Notes: generated by a model from the letters alone, not told the origin. DNA of 64,000 nucleotides from Edaphocola flava (GCF_004118155.1 NZ_SAIQ01000004.1:279641-343640), one strand, 5' to 3'; shown: positions 36,274-46,111, counted from the stretch's first letter. Numbers and translations are program-made.

Positions 36274-36290
36274 ACTTACTTTTGGTAAGT
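36274..36290. promoter_or_regulatory. Candidate HxlR operator
   Basis: ACTTAC (36274-36279) is matched by GTAAGT (36285-36290), five bases apart, in the gap between the NmrA-type and HxlR genes. Further half-site-like GGTAA and CTTACC words lie within 60 bp on the right. Confidence 0.5.
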
Positions 36291-36381
36291 CAAAGGTAAA
36301 TGGTAACTTTTGTTCCAACAAGAAGGCACGGAAAAGTTTTATACTTACCTGGACGAAACTAATATTGATAATCAAATAGTT

Positions 36382-36759
36382 ATGATTGGAAATAATCCAA
36401 AAAAAATCCATATCCCGGAGCATTGCCCGGTGCGTAATGTATTTGATCGCTTCGGAGATAAGTGGTCTGTGCTTATTTTAATGCTATTAGATACTACCCC
36501 TTCTATGCGTTTTAATGAATTGCATAAGGGTATAGAAATGATCTCTCAGAAAATGTTGACGGTAACGCTGAAGACCCTGGAGGCCGACGGACTGGTGAAA
36601 CGGACTATGTACCCGCAGATACCGCCCCGTGTAGAATACGAACTGACGGAGCGGGCTAAAACATTACTGCCACATATTCACAACCTTATTGACTGGTCTA
36701 AAGAACATATGGCAGATATAGAGGAGTCCCGTAAAGTATACCAGGAGCAGTTGGCTTAA
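36382..36759 (+). CDS. HxlR-family transcriptional regulator
   Basis: I start at MIGNNPKKIHIPEHCPVRNV, giving 125 residues; 36310 is a longer option. The HxlR winged helix is complete: CPVRNVFDRFGDKWSVLIL, MRFNELHKGIEMISQKMLTV (recognition helix) and LKTLEADGLVKRTMYPQIPP-RVEYELT (wing). The single Cys in the first motif is the thiol sensor in the HypR/YodB branch. It probably represses the divergent NmrA-type/nitroreductase operon until quinones or aldehydes react with the Cys. Confidence 0.9.
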   Translation: MIGNNPKKIHIPEHCPVRNVFDRFGDKWSVLILMLLDTTPSMRFNELHKGIEMISQKMLTVTLKTLEADGLVKRTMYPQIPPRVEYELTERAKTLLPHIHNLIDWSKEHMADIEESRKVYQEQLA

Positions 36760-36803
36760 TAATACAGACTGACTATCAGAATGTAGTCAACTCTATTTTA
36801 TTC

Positions 36804-36829
36804 GTCCTTTTGTCTGGCAACAAAAGGAC
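36804..36829. repeat. CCTTTTG hairpin, dispersed family
   Basis: GTCCTTTTG (36804-36812) pairs perfectly with CAAAAGGAC (36821-36829). It has the same core as the hairpins at 17614 and 24335. Confidence 0.6.
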
Positions 36830-36950
36830 CAAAAATGCCTTTGTTTTCATCAAGGCGATTGCAAGGCACCGCCATTTTATACCGTTGCGTGCATTGATCG
36901 TCTGAGCTTAACGTGTGATGCTTTCGGTGCTCAACGATCGCATCTCCACT

Positions 36951-37136
36951 CCAAAATGGCTATCGCTGTGATGAAAACAACAAGCGATCCGTACAGAACA
37001 GATCGCTCCAAAATGCCTTATATATCTGACATTAAAAAAACATTGACTTGATCGATAAAATCGAGTGCAGCGAATTTTGGTTTGCGGCCGACCGACAGTG
37101 ACTTTTGTGGTATCTTTTGTATCAAGGCCTAAAGTA
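36951..37136. repeat. Dispersed non-coding repeat, copy B
   Basis: It starts CCAAAATGGCTATCGC and shares blocks with copy A (24129-24363) in the same order and orientation. It ends in a degenerate TCTTTTGTATCAAGGC hairpin. It fills the gap between convergent genes 36759 and 37213. Confidence 0.6.
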
Positions 37137-37212
37137 ACAACAGAGATATAGAGATATATTGACAATTTAAATCATAATGCTAAACTTTGTTTCCTTTAAG
37201 CAAATACTCAGT

Positions 37213-38724
37213 TTAAACAATAATACTGCTGGCTGAAAGTTGTGCTGCCAGCTCATAATTATTGCTCAGGCGCGGCAGTTTGTGCTGCCCTCCGAGTTTG
37301 CCGATGCTTTTCATATACTGCTGGAATGCATTTCCGGGCAGGAAACGCACGCGGGAGGCCTGTAATTGATGCTCCACAATAAGGTTATCATAAGCCTTGT
37401 TCTGCATGCGCAGCATATGATCTATAGTGACTTCAAATGCACTTGTCTCCATATCTGATAAAGGAGCATCCGCTGCAATAAGCCATTCATAATAGGGTGC
37501 ACCTTCAGACTGGGTTTGAGGGGCTACAATAAAGTCTACCACCCTCAACTGGTGCTGATTTGTAGCGGCCAGCATGGCCCGCTCAACATCGTGACTGATC
37601 ACCTGCTCTCCGAACAGGGAGATGTAATGTTTAACCCTGCCTTTTACAATAATGCGGTACGGATCCAGGCTTACAAATTGTACAATATCGCCCATATTAT
37701 AGCCCCACAGGCCAGCATTGCTGCTGATGATGAGCACATATTTCTGACCCAATTCCACATCCTGCAGGCGCAGTCTTCTGGGTTGGTCTTTATGAATTTC
37801 TGATATAGGTATAAATTCGTAGAATATCCCGGAATTAGTATTGAGTAACATTCCATCTGCCTGCACCGAATCCTGGAAGGCAAAGAACCCTTCCGAGGTA
37901 GGATAGGTCTCCAGGGTATCAATATCAAAGCCCACGCATTCTTTAAGTCTGCTGCGGTATACATCAAAATTGGCACCACTGTGTATGAGCACCTGAAGGC
38001 TTGGAAAAAGGTGTTTGATATTATGTTTCTGACTATGCTCCAGCAGCCAGTCCAGGTACATCTGTATCCAGGTTGGCATACCACTGATCAGCGTCAGATC
38101 CTTATTCATGGTTTCTGCAACAATACGCGCCAGCTTATCTTCCCAGTTTTCGATACAGTTTGTCTCGTAAGAAGGAAACTGGTTATTGCGCATATACGCC
38201 GGCACATGGTGGTTGATGATGCCACTTAACCTTCCTGTAGGAATGCCGGCAAAGCGTTCCAGCGTTGGCGGATCGGAAAGGAAGATCATATTTCCGTTTG
38301 CAAAATCGGCATTGCGGGAGGTGGCCATATAACTGAGCAGTACATTACGCGCAGAGTTGACCTGGTTATGAATCGATTCCCGGCTGATGGGAATATATTT
38401 TACGGTATTGGTCGTGCCGGAAGTCTTGGCGAAGTATAGGGGTCGTCCTTTCCAGAGTACATTACTTTTGCCTTCCTTGATATGCTCCAGGTAAGGCTTG
38501 AGCATATCATAAGTATGTACAGGTATAGCCTGGCTATAGGCATCGTATTGTTGTACTTCTCTGAGCCTGTGGTCGTTGCCGAACTGGGTGAAAGAACCGT
38601 GTTTGAGCAGGTCTTTGAAAATGCGTTCCTGGTCCTGCACGGCTGTTCTCATTTCCTTCTGGATCTTCTTATGAACAATCGCCGCATAGGGTTTGGCAAA
38701 AAAGGACTTTATCTTCATTGTCAA
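37213..38724 (-). CDS. GH3 auxin-responsive promoter family protein
   Basis: This 503-residue protein matches the GH3 family of ANL adenylating enzymes along its length. LYFAKTSGTTNTVKYIPISR is the ATP-binding P-loop, TLETYPTSEGFFAFQD the second nucleotide motif, and LWGYNMGDIVQFVS the third. Plant members join amino acids to jasmonate or auxin. Bacterial members are common in Bacteroidota with unknown substrates. It is cytosolic. The thioesterase gene lies just upstream on the same strand, which fits acyl-activation chemistry. Confidence 0.9.
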   Translation of the reverse strand: MTMKIKSFFAKPYAAIVHKKIQKEMRTAVQDQERIFKDLLKHGSFTQFGNDHRLREVQQYDAYSQAIPVHTYDMLKPYLEHIKEGKSNVLWKGRPLYFAKTSGTTNTVKYIPISRESIHNQVNSARNVLLSYMATSRNADFANGNMIFLSDPPTLERFAGIPTGRLSGIINHHVPAYMRNNQFPSYETNCIENWEDKLARIVAETMNKDLTLISGMPTWIQMYLDWLLEHSQKHNIKHLFPSLQVLIHSGANFDVYRSRLKECVGFDIDTLETYPTSEGFFAFQDSVQADGMLLNTNSGIFYEFIPISEIHKDQPRRLRLQDVELGQKYVLIISSNAGLWGYNMGDIVQFVSLDPYRIIVKGRVKHYISLFGEQVISHDVERAMLAATNQHQLRVVDFIVAPQTQSEGAPYYEWLIAADAPLSDMETSAFEVTIDHMLRMQNKAYDNLIVEHQLQASRVRFLPGNAFQQYMKSIGKLGGQHKLPRLSNNYELAAQLSASSIIV

Positions 38725-38796
38725 TGAATTATAGAGGACAGTGAAGTTACTTAATTACAGCCTAAAAGAAAAGCCAATTTTAGTTTTTATTCCTGG

Positions 38797-39222
38797 TTAC
38801 ACCTGCTCATCTATATTGAAAAATGGTGCTAATCTTTCCTTTAATACTTCTGGTAACTTAGTTTTTTTGCGGGTCACCGGGTCAAAGAAAGCCAGGGTTA
38901 CGGAACCTTTATTGATCAGCTTACCGGCCTCATTGTATAATTCAGAATGAAAGGTTACAAAATAGCTGTCCGGCAATTCTTTAAGGATTGTTTTTACGGT
39001 GATAAGATCATCATAATAAGCAGGACGCAGGTATTCAGATTGCATAGAAACGACTGGCATAATCGTGCCCTGTTCTTCCAGTTCTTTATAGGTAAACCCA
39101 AGGCTGCGCATAGCATCGCCACGGCCTTGTTCATAATATAATGCATAGTACCCGTAATACAGGTAACCCATCTGGTCGGTCTCTCCGTAGCGTACTCTTA
39201 TTTTAGTCTCGTGTGTAAACAT
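38797..39222 (-). CDS. Acyl-CoA thioesterase (4HBT/YbgC-like)
   Basis: Starting at MFTHETKIRVRYGETDQMGY gives 141 residues. TDQMGYLYYGYYALYYEQGR is the hotdog-fold signature with the catalytic Asp, and ITVKTILKELPDSYFVTFHS the central strands. It hydrolyses acyl-CoA thioesters in the cytosol. Thirteen upstream codons in frame lie in the terminator of the YebC gene, so the later start is preferred. Confidence 0.9.
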   Translation of the reverse strand: MFTHETKIRVRYGETDQMGYLYYGYYALYYEQGRGDAMRSLGFTYKELEEQGTIMPVVSMQSEYLRPAYYDDLITVKTILKELPDSYFVTFHSELYNEAGKLINKGSVTLAFFDPVTRKKTKLPEVLKERLAPFFNIDEQV

Positions 39223-39238
39223 AAACTGGAGGAAAAGA

Positions 39239-39268
39239 AAACCCTTTGGGCTGTTATCCAAAGGGTTT
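39239..39268 (-). terminator. Intrinsic terminator after yebC
   Basis: AAACCCTTTGG (39239-39249) and CCAAAGGGTTT (39258-39268) are perfectly complementary. On the minus strand it follows the YebC stop at 39292. Confidence 0.85.
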
Positions 39269-39291
39269 GTATTATAATTTTTATCTGAATA

Positions 39292-40002
39292 TTAAGCCAT
39301 GTTATGGAATACGCGCTGTACGTCATCATCCTGCTCCAGGCGCTCAATCAGTTTAAAGATATCATCGCTTTGCTCTTCCGTAACTTCAGTAGTATTCAAC
39401 GGAATCCACTCCAGCTCTGCGCTGATTGGCGTCATGTTTCTTTCCTCCAGTGCTTTCTGCATATTACCGAAGTCAGAAAAAGCGCAACGGATCACGATAT
39501 TACCCTCACTGTCTTCTCCTAATTCTTCCAGGCCGGCATCGATCAGTTCCAGTTCCATGTCTTCCATGCTTAAACCTTCCGGATTTAATTTGAATACACC
39601 CAGGTGATTGAACAGGAAACCTACCGAACCACTGTTACCCAGGCTACCACCACCTTTATTGAAGTGTGTGCGCACATTGGCAACGGTACGGGTTGTATTA
39701 TCTGTAGCGGTTTCTACCAGGATAGCTATACCATGCGGGCCATAACCTTCATACAGTACTTCATCAAATGTGCTGGTATCTTTACCCAGTGCATTTTTGA
39801 TTGCACCTTCGATACGCTCTTTAGGCATATTGATCGATTTGGCATTCTGCATTACACGACGTAAAGCAGGATTGGTATCCGGTTCAGGACCACCGGCTTT
39901 TACAGCAATTGCAATCTCTTTACCAATACGGGTAAATTGCTTTGCCATTCTGTCGTAACGTGCAAACATTTTCGATTTACGTACCTCAAATATGCGTCCC
40001 AT
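39292..40002 (-). CDS. yebC: YebC/PmpR-family protein
   Basis: This 236-residue protein has the YebC/TACO1 layout. A helical N-terminal domain starts MGRIFEVRKSKMFARYDRMA. NPALRRVMQNAKSINMPKER and YEGYGPHGIAILVETATDNT-RT (the best-kept motif) follow, then GSLGNSGSVGFLFNH, and a C-terminal domain with acidic surface. Proteins of this family act as DNA-binding regulators in some bacteria and ease ribosome stalling on proline runs in others. The start with MGRIFEVRKS instead of MAGHSKW is the usual Bacteroidota form. Confidence 0.9.
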   Translation of the reverse strand: MGRIFEVRKSKMFARYDRMAKQFTRIGKEIAIAVKAGGPEPDTNPALRRVMQNAKSINMPKERIEGAIKNALGKDTSTFDEVLYEGYGPHGIAILVETATDNTTRTVANVRTHFNKGGGSLGNSGSVGFLFNHLGVFKLNPEGLSMEDMELELIDAGLEELGEDSEGNIVIRCAFSDFGNMQKALEERNMTPISAELEWIPLNTTEVTEEQSDDIFKLIERLEQDDDVQRVFHNMA

Positions 40003-40117
40003 AGTATTATTATTTCCTTAGATTAATATTGTTTAAATGCGCGACAAAATTAATGTATTTTCGAACAATAACAAATCAATCCAAAGTACTAACTTCGCCG
40101 CCAAATAAACCATTGAT

Positions 40118-41251
40118 ATGCTTGATTTTGATGCATTCCTGAGCCATTTACATTTCCAGGACCTGATTCATCCGAGAGACTATGATTCCCTGCAGCTGGC
40201 CCGTTCTATCAAGGCCCTGAGAACAGGTGGTATAGACCTTGATGCAGCAGACATTATCCTGCTGGGCTGTGGTGAGCGCCGTGGAGGGCAGGGTACGGAT
40301 GTGTACTCTGATGCCCCGAATGCCATCAGAGAAGCATTTTATGCCTTATACAACTGGTATCCTAATATACAGATTGCCGATCTGGGCAATATTATAGAGG
40401 GTGCCGCTATTACCGATACCAAAGCAGCATTACGCATTATCCTGGAAGAGCTGCACAAAGCCGGAAAGATCGTGATCCTGTTGGGTGGTACGCAGGACCT
40501 GACGTTACAGCAATACGAAGCGTTCAAACAACCACAGGAGACAATTGATGCCGCGGTGATCGACAGCCTTATAGATCTGGAAGATGAAGAAGCCCTCAGC
40601 GACAGAAGCTTCCTGATGGATATGCTGACCAGCCATCCTAATTATATTCGCAACTACAGCCATATAGGCTTCCAGAGTTATTACGTAAATCCGCGTATGC
40701 TGGAGACTCTGGACAAGCTGCGTTTCGATTTTTACCGGTTAGGTACCGTACGTAGTGATATGGAAGAAATGGAGCCTGTACTGCGTAATTGCAGCCTGCT
40801 CAGCGTAGATATGAATGCACTGCGTCGTTGTGATGCGCCTTTTCTGCCGGATGCTTCCCCTAATGGATTTTTCGGCGATGAATTGTGCCAGCTGATGCGT
40901 TATGCCGGTATGAGCAAGAAAATGTGTTCGGTAGGTATTTATGGTTATAATCCGGAAGATGATGAAGCGCGTCAGGGAGCCAAACTGATTGCACAGATGC
41001 TCTGGTATTTTATAGATGGGTACCGCATCCGTATTTCAGAAGCAGAGCCTGCGCAGAACGATCAGTTCCTGGTATATAATGTACCGTTTGCGGAGTATGA
41101 TACCGCATTTCTTAAGAGCCGCATTACCGGCAGATGGTGGATGCAGATGCCGGATCAGTCTTACATGCCTTGTTCGCAGAAAGATTATGAGACCGCAGCA
41201 CAGCAGGAAATACCAGAACGCTGGATGAGAGAACAGGAAAGATTATTATAA
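40118..41251 (+). CDS. Arginase/formimidoylglutamase-fold protein, metal site lost
   Basis: This 377-residue protein has the ureohydrolase fold: IILLGCGERRGGQGTDVYS, KIVILLGGTQDLTLQQY, VIDSLIDLEDEE and LLSVDMNALRRCDAP. The metal ligands of the family (GGxHD, DAHxD, SxDxDxxDP) are changed to GGTQD, DSLID and SVDMNALRRCD. Both His and at least one Asp are therefore gone. It is probably not a Mn-dependent hydrolase. Homologues with this loss are annotated as formimidoylglutamase in Bacteroidota. It is cytosolic with normal length and ends in a terminator. Confidence 0.85.
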   Translation: MLDFDAFLSHLHFQDLIHPRDYDSLQLARSIKALRTGGIDLDAADIILLGCGERRGGQGTDVYSDAPNAIREAFYALYNWYPNIQIADLGNIIEGAAITDTKAALRIILEELHKAGKIVILLGGTQDLTLQQYEAFKQPQETIDAAVIDSLIDLEDEEALSDRSFLMDMLTSHPNYIRNYSHIGFQSYYVNPRMLETLDKLRFDFYRLGTVRSDMEEMEPVLRNCSLLSVDMNALRRCDAPFLPDASPNGFFGDELCQLMRYAGMSKKMCSVGIYGYNPEDDEARQGAKLIAQMLWYFIDGYRIRISEAEPAQNDQFLVYNVPFAEYDTAFLKSRITGRWWMQMPDQSYMPCSQKDYETAAQQEIPERWMREQERLL

Positions 41252-41262
41252 TGATTAATAGC

Positions 41263-41297
41263 AAGAGGAAGAGGTACACACGTCTTCCTCTTTTGTT
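41263..41297 (+). terminator. Intrinsic terminator after arginase-fold gene
   Basis: AAGAGGAAGA (41263-41272) pairs with TCTTCCTCTT (41283-41292), followed by a T-rich tail. Confidence 0.8.
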
Positions 41298-41407
41298 TTG
41301 TTGAAGTCCTCGAAACACTTACACCAATTACAAACCTCAACGTGCATATTCTTTTAATATGGCATATAAGGACTTCATTTTCAGCTTAAATCCAATTAAA
41401 TTTGCGT

Positions 41408-43183
41408 ATGCTACATTTGAATGGATGGCCCAGATGCCTGACCCTGCTGCTGCTCTTTTGTCCCGCTTACCTGAGTGCACAAATATTGCCTGCACATCAA
41501 CGCCATAACTGGCAGGCCGTTTCAGACATACCTGTGGTCAATCCATCAATGCCCGTAATATCTATTCTCAATTACGGAGGTTGGAATGATTCCAGTGCAG
41601 ATAACTCAACTGCATTATCGCAGGCTATACAAGCCCTGGGTAATACTGGAGGAATCGTACATTTTCCCGCAGGCAAATACAGATTCAACAGCACACAGCA
41701 ACTACCGGCAGGCATCATTATCCGTGGTGCAGGCGCAAATGATACCCGGTTTTATTTTGACCTTGGGGGCAGTCCTTCCAATTGCTTCGAAGTGTTGGGC
41801 AGCGGAAGGGGCAATTTACGGGATGTGATCCAGGGATATACCGAAGGCAGTTCCATGCTGCAGGTCAGTGATACCAGCGGATTCAGAGCAGGGACATTTG
41901 CCGAAATAAGAGAAGATAACGGCAGCTGGGATGTAGTGCCTGCCACCTGGGCGACTTATAGCGTTGGCCAGCTATTGCTGATCGATTCCGTCCGGAATAA
42001 CCAGGTATACCTCCGTCACCCATTACGCATTACCTACGATACCGCGCTGCATCCCCAGATACGCCCCATCAGCCTAAAGCAGGGCAATGGATTTTCCTGC
42101 TTCTATATAGAGCGCATTGATGAACCGGCCAGCGGGGCAGGGTATAATTTCCTGTTCGAACAGGCGGCATATGGCTTCTTGCGGGGCATAGAAAGTAATA
42201 AGAGTGTAGGATCGCATGTCATGATCAGCCTGAGTAGCCATATACAGGTACAGGGCAATTATTTTCATGATGCATTTACCTTTGACGGCGCTGGTACCCG
42301 TGGCTACGGGGTCACGTTGGACAATCATTCCGGCTCCTGCCTGGTAGAGAATAACATCTTCCGTAAACTGCGCCATGCCATGATGGTTAAGTATGGCGCC
42401 AATGGTAATGTGCTGGCCTATAATTACAGCCTTGAGCCCAGGCGCTCAGAGGCCATCCCGGATTTTTCCGGAGATATATCCCTCCACGGACATTATGCCT
42501 ATGCCAACTTATTTGAAGGTAATGTGGTGCAGAATATAATCATAGATCATTACTGGGGCCCATCGGGACCAGACAATGTATTTCTCCGTAACCGTTCGGA
42601 ACTCTATGGCATTATCGCTACCACTGGTACTCCGCAAACTGCAGAGCAGGCGTTCATTGGCAATGAGACCACCAATACAGGGTCACTGATGGGCAACTTC
42701 AGCATTCCGGGATCCGGGCATTTCAGCTATGGGAATAGTATACTGGGTACAGTTCAGCCTTCCGGTACCGGAATAGTTAATGACACCTCTTACTACCGCA
42801 AGACCGTGCCCGCATTCTGGTATATACCTGTACCCTGGCCATCAATCGGCTATCCGAATGCACTAAACCAGTATATGATTCCGGCTAAACAGCGATATAT
42901 GGAGCAGCATTACAGTATGTGCAGCGAGACGGAACTGGGCAATCCGATGACTATAAAAGAACTAAGCCAACCTGATATAACTGTGTTCCCGAATCCCTCT
43001 CAGGGTATCATTAATCTTCCTGAGGGAGAAAAAGTGTCTTATATAAAGGACCTGCAAGGACGCAATATCAACTGGGCACAGTCGGGCTCAAAGGTAAACC
43101 TGACTGGTGCAGCACCGGGAATGTATCTTATACACACCGTTTCCGGAAAGCGTGTAAGGGTAGTGGTTTTATCACAACCTTAA
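41408..43183 (+). CDS. Secreted pectate-lyase-like beta-helix protein with T9SS tail
   Basis: Starting at MLHLNGWPRCLTLLLLFCPA gives 591 residues with a signal peptide (LSAQ). VISILNYGGWNDSSADNSTA and GGIVHFPAGKYRFNSTQQLP are the opening of a Pectate_lyase_3 (right-handed beta-helix) domain. HIQVQGNYFHDAFTFDGAGT and VENNIFRKLRHAMMVKYGAN continue the coils. The last 70 residues are a type A T9SS sorting domain (ITVFPNPSQG ... APGMYLIHT). It is probably a surface polysaccharide lyase or hydrolase; the substrate is not readable. Its 3' end overlaps the convergent gene by 12 bp. Confidence 0.8.
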   Translation: MLHLNGWPRCLTLLLLFCPAYLSAQILPAHQRHNWQAVSDIPVVNPSMPVISILNYGGWNDSSADNSTALSQAIQALGNTGGIVHFPAGKYRFNSTQQLPAGIIIRGAGANDTRFYFDLGGSPSNCFEVLGSGRGNLRDVIQGYTEGSSMLQVSDTSGFRAGTFAEIREDNGSWDVVPATWATYSVGQLLLIDSVRNNQVYLRHPLRITYDTALHPQIRPISLKQGNGFSCFYIERIDEPASGAGYNFLFEQAAYGFLRGIESNKSVGSHVMISLSSHIQVQGNYFHDAFTFDGAGTRGYGVTLDNHSGSCLVENNIFRKLRHAMMVKYGANGNVLAYNYSLEPRRSEAIPDFSGDISLHGHYAYANLFEGNVVQNIIIDHYWGPSGPDNVFLRNRSELYGIIATTGTPQTAEQAFIGNETTNTGSLMGNFSIPGSGHFSYGNSILGTVQPSGTGIVNDTSYYRKTVPAFWYIPVPWPSIGYPNALNQYMIPAKQRYMEQHYSMCSETELGNPMTIKELSQPDITVFPNPSQGIINLPEGEKVSYIKDLQGRNINWAQSGSKVNLTGAAPGMYLIHTVSGKRVRVVVLSQP

Positions 43184-46111
43184 TGAAAAATGCAACATCG
43201 GTGACTGACTGAAGTTATACGGAAAAGCCAGGTCGAGCCTGATAGGATAGCCTGCCAGTATGGTTTTGGCACTGATACCGAAACTATGCCGTTGTTGCCA
43301 TAGCGCATCCGGCTTCCAGGTTTCCCTGGCCCAGGCTACATCTGCAAAGGCTCCTAATTGTAGTCGGTTTACGAAAGAATAGGGTGTTTTATAATCAAAC
43401 AAGCCATCGAAAATCTGTACATATACATCAGTATTCAGCAAACCATAAACATTACCATACAGGCTGTTCTGTTTAAAGCCACGTAATTGCGTCACCAGGC
43501 TCTGGAATACATAGGGTGCCTGCTGGTTGAATAATACAGAAGAGTCTACTTTACCATTTACATTATGATCTACACCGCCGAATGTGTACAGGATATGTTC
43601 CCCGCCACCACTGTAACCGGCTTTCAGTTGCGTAACCCAGTTAATGGCTTTATGTAATGGTTGATGCCATTCAAACTGATTACTGATGCCATAAGTAAAT
43701 GCCGGATTTTTACTGCCGATCTGCATCATTACATCCAATAATAATTTATTGCGAAAGCCGCTGTAGAAAGCATTATTGTGTACTGTTGGTTTCAGGTGGT
43801 TGTGATTCAGGGCTACTGTATTCATGTTCCATTGCTCCTGCAATGCCGGATAAGGCAGGCTGTACGGATCCGTAGCCAGGAATACCGTACGGCCTTTACG
43901 ATAAGCAATCGTAGCACTTACTGCACTATGATAGGTGAACGGATAATTAAAACCCAATTCATAATAATACGTCTTTACTTTAGCCGCAGCCGGGTAGGGA
44001 ATACCCTGTGCATCTACCCATGCCTGTCGGGGATCAGGTTTCAGGCTTTCTACCTTGCGGAAATATAGTGCATACCAGTCCAGTCGTTTTTGTTTATTAT
44101 GATAGCGCACAAAGAAATCACTGCCTTCTGTACCAGCCGGTAATTTATAGCCTATACTGAACTGATGCTGCTCAAAGATATCGCTGTACCCACTGCTGAA
44201 CATGCCACCGATCTCCGGATACTTATACGTGCCAAGATAGCCCTGATAAGGTTGCAGACGATTAATAAAATAATCATTATTGATCGCCGCCTGGAACCAG
44301 AGGCTATGCAGTTGCAGCCGATAGGACTGTACTTGTTTAGGATCAAAAATGGTATAATCTTTTTGTATGCCGGTATCCTTATTACTGCCCAAAACCTGCT
44401 GCAGGAAAGAATTTCCGCCCTGTGATGTATACTTTGCTTCCAGTGTGGCAATACTGTCGTCTGTCTTTTTCTGCTTGTGATACGCCAGTAACCAGGTTTT
44501 CCGGTGTTGCGACAATGAAGTATCTGTTGCAGATAATGCGGCCTGCAATTCTTGTTCAAATACAGAGCTGTCGCTGATCAGCAACTGTTCTGCTTTACCT
44601 TCCATAGCATTACTATACCAGCCATAAGTCTTTCCTTTTATGGTATCTGCAACAATACTATCTTTTATACGGCTATTCTTTTTTAGCTTGATCAGATCAG
44701 GATAACCGCTGTAGTAGCGGATTGTACCTGTTGATTTATCTGTATTAAGCAGTATATTATCTGCAAGATCATTGGTCACCGGGATTACTTTCATACTACC
44801 CGGCAGGAAACGGATCACATCACTTCGGCCTTTAGTATAGGCCGTCATCAGCCACTCCCGTTCACTCACCGCTTCAAAACTACTGATGCCATCTATACCG
44901 CGGGGTAATGCGCTGCGCTTAAGTTTCGCACCGGAACTGCTGTATTCCAATACCTGCATACTTCCTTTTTCCGGGGCAATGATATAGATGCGTCTCGCAC
45001 TTACCTGTACCAGAGGATAGGTATCCCAGTTATGATTACTGATCCATGAGGGTAGTAAATAAGTATATAATTTCTTCGGTTTCTGTCCCGCCTGCTGCAT
45101 CCATACACTGCGGCTTTCAGTACCTTGCCTGATCCATAGTGCAGAAGAAGTATCTGCATTAGTCCATATTAATTTAGCCTGATGATGCTCCAGCAGCGAA
45201 TCTGCGTATGATAATACCGGGGCAGCAGTATCATTAATCTGCTGCGCTTGTCCGTAACGGCTGTATAAAAATGCCATGTACAGGTCCTGCAATTGTGCGA
45301 AGGAGCGCTTGCAGACCAGGCGTACGGCTACGGCAAATGTCTTTTTCTTCCGGAGCTGAAACAGGATTTGTTTTACCGCATCTTTACGATACGTCTGTTC
45401 GAGAAAATAACAGAATCCTTTTACGGCAATGAGCTGTTGCTCGGGTGTGGTTTGTATCACGGTAGACCAGGTTGGAAAGACCTGACGATGATAGTATTGA
45501 TATAATACATCATTATCAGCCATAGAGAACCCTGTAGCCATATATTGTATGCACCCCTCCTTAAACCATTGCCAGTCCAGCTCATTGGCCGTACTGCGTA
45601 TGTCCGTACCATTAATATAACCAAAGGATTGCTGCCACATATTGCGTACAAAGGCTATGCGCAGCTGTGCTGTAAAATCTGTATAACTGCCATTAAAACC
45701 CAGTATGATGCGATTGCCTTGCCGGGCTATTGTGGGGAAAGCCTGTGTACCCGCATCCCAGCTCCCAATGCGGGATGCATAAGCCTGGCTTACAGCAGGA
45801 TAAATAATCAGGCTCGGAGTGCCTTTTACCGACATACCGGTTTTCTTTTCCACAATCGCCTTCTCCTGTAGGTAATGTGCCAGGGTGAATGCGCATACAC
45901 TATCCATACCCGCAGGATAATACATATGAGCATTCGGTGTTTTGTATACCTGCCAGTGCCACCCGTGATAAGGCATACGGTATGCCGGTACCAGCTGGTT
46001 CAGAGCCGGAACAGATTGTTGTGCATTTGTTGTACCATGTGAAAATAAGGCCAGCAACAGGCTGCAGCACGTGACGGTATAGGTATATATAGTATTGAAA
46101 AAAGTTTTCAT
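43172..46111 (-). CDS. Large envelope protein: gluzincin-like domain plus beta-barrel
   Basis: This 979-residue protein has a signal peptide (TTNAQ). Residues ~45-260 follow the plan of peptidase MA-like gluzincins fused to propeller and barrel domains in Bacteroidota (KTPNAHMYYPAGMDSVCAFT, later NELDWQWFKEGCIQYMATGF). The expected HExxH helix is replaced by IAFVRNMWQQSFG, so zinc proteolysis is unlikely. The middle has WD/TolB-like beta repeats. The C-terminal ~350 residues are a surface-antigen-type outer-membrane barrel ending in SPMLHFSLRL. The function is unknown; it may be a structural outer-membrane protein. Confidence 0.7.
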   Translation of the reverse strand: MKTFFNTIYTYTVTCCSLLLALFSHGTTNAQQSVPALNQLVPAYRMPYHGWHWQVYKTPNAHMYYPAGMDSVCAFTLAHYLQEKAIVEKKTGMSVKGTPSLIIYPAVSQAYASRIGSWDAGTQAFPTIARQGNRIILGFNGSYTDFTAQLRIAFVRNMWQQSFGYINGTDIRSTANELDWQWFKEGCIQYMATGFSMADNDVLYQYYHRQVFPTWSTVIQTTPEQQLIAVKGFCYFLEQTYRKDAVKQILFQLRKKKTFAVAVRLVCKRSFAQLQDLYMAFLYSRYGQAQQINDTAAPVLSYADSLLEHHQAKLIWTNADTSSALWIRQGTESRSVWMQQAGQKPKKLYTYLLPSWISNHNWDTYPLVQVSARRIYIIAPEKGSMQVLEYSSSGAKLKRSALPRGIDGISSFEAVSEREWLMTAYTKGRSDVIRFLPGSMKVIPVTNDLADNILLNTDKSTGTIRYYSGYPDLIKLKKNSRIKDSIVADTIKGKTYGWYSNAMEGKAEQLLISDSSVFEQELQAALSATDTSLSQHRKTWLLAYHKQKKTDDSIATLEAKYTSQGGNSFLQQVLGSNKDTGIQKDYTIFDPKQVQSYRLQLHSLWFQAAINNDYFINRLQPYQGYLGTYKYPEIGGMFSSGYSDIFEQHQFSIGYKLPAGTEGSDFFVRYHNKQKRLDWYALYFRKVESLKPDPRQAWVDAQGIPYPAAAKVKTYYYELGFNYPFTYHSAVSATIAYRKGRTVFLATDPYSLPYPALQEQWNMNTVALNHNHLKPTVHNNAFYSGFRNKLLLDVMMQIGSKNPAFTYGISNQFEWHQPLHKAINWVTQLKAGYSGGGEHILYTFGGVDHNVNGKVDSSVLFNQQAPYVFQSLVTQLRGFKQNSLYGNVYGLLNTDVYVQIFDGLFDYKTPYSFVNRLQLGAFADVAWARETWKPDALWQQRHSFGISAKTILAGYPIRLDLAFPYNFSQSPMLHFSLRL

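Noticed and set aside
41397..41404. TAAATTTG as promoter for the pectate-lyase-like gene
   Set aside because: It lies only 3 bases before the ATG, too close for a normal leader, so it may be chance.
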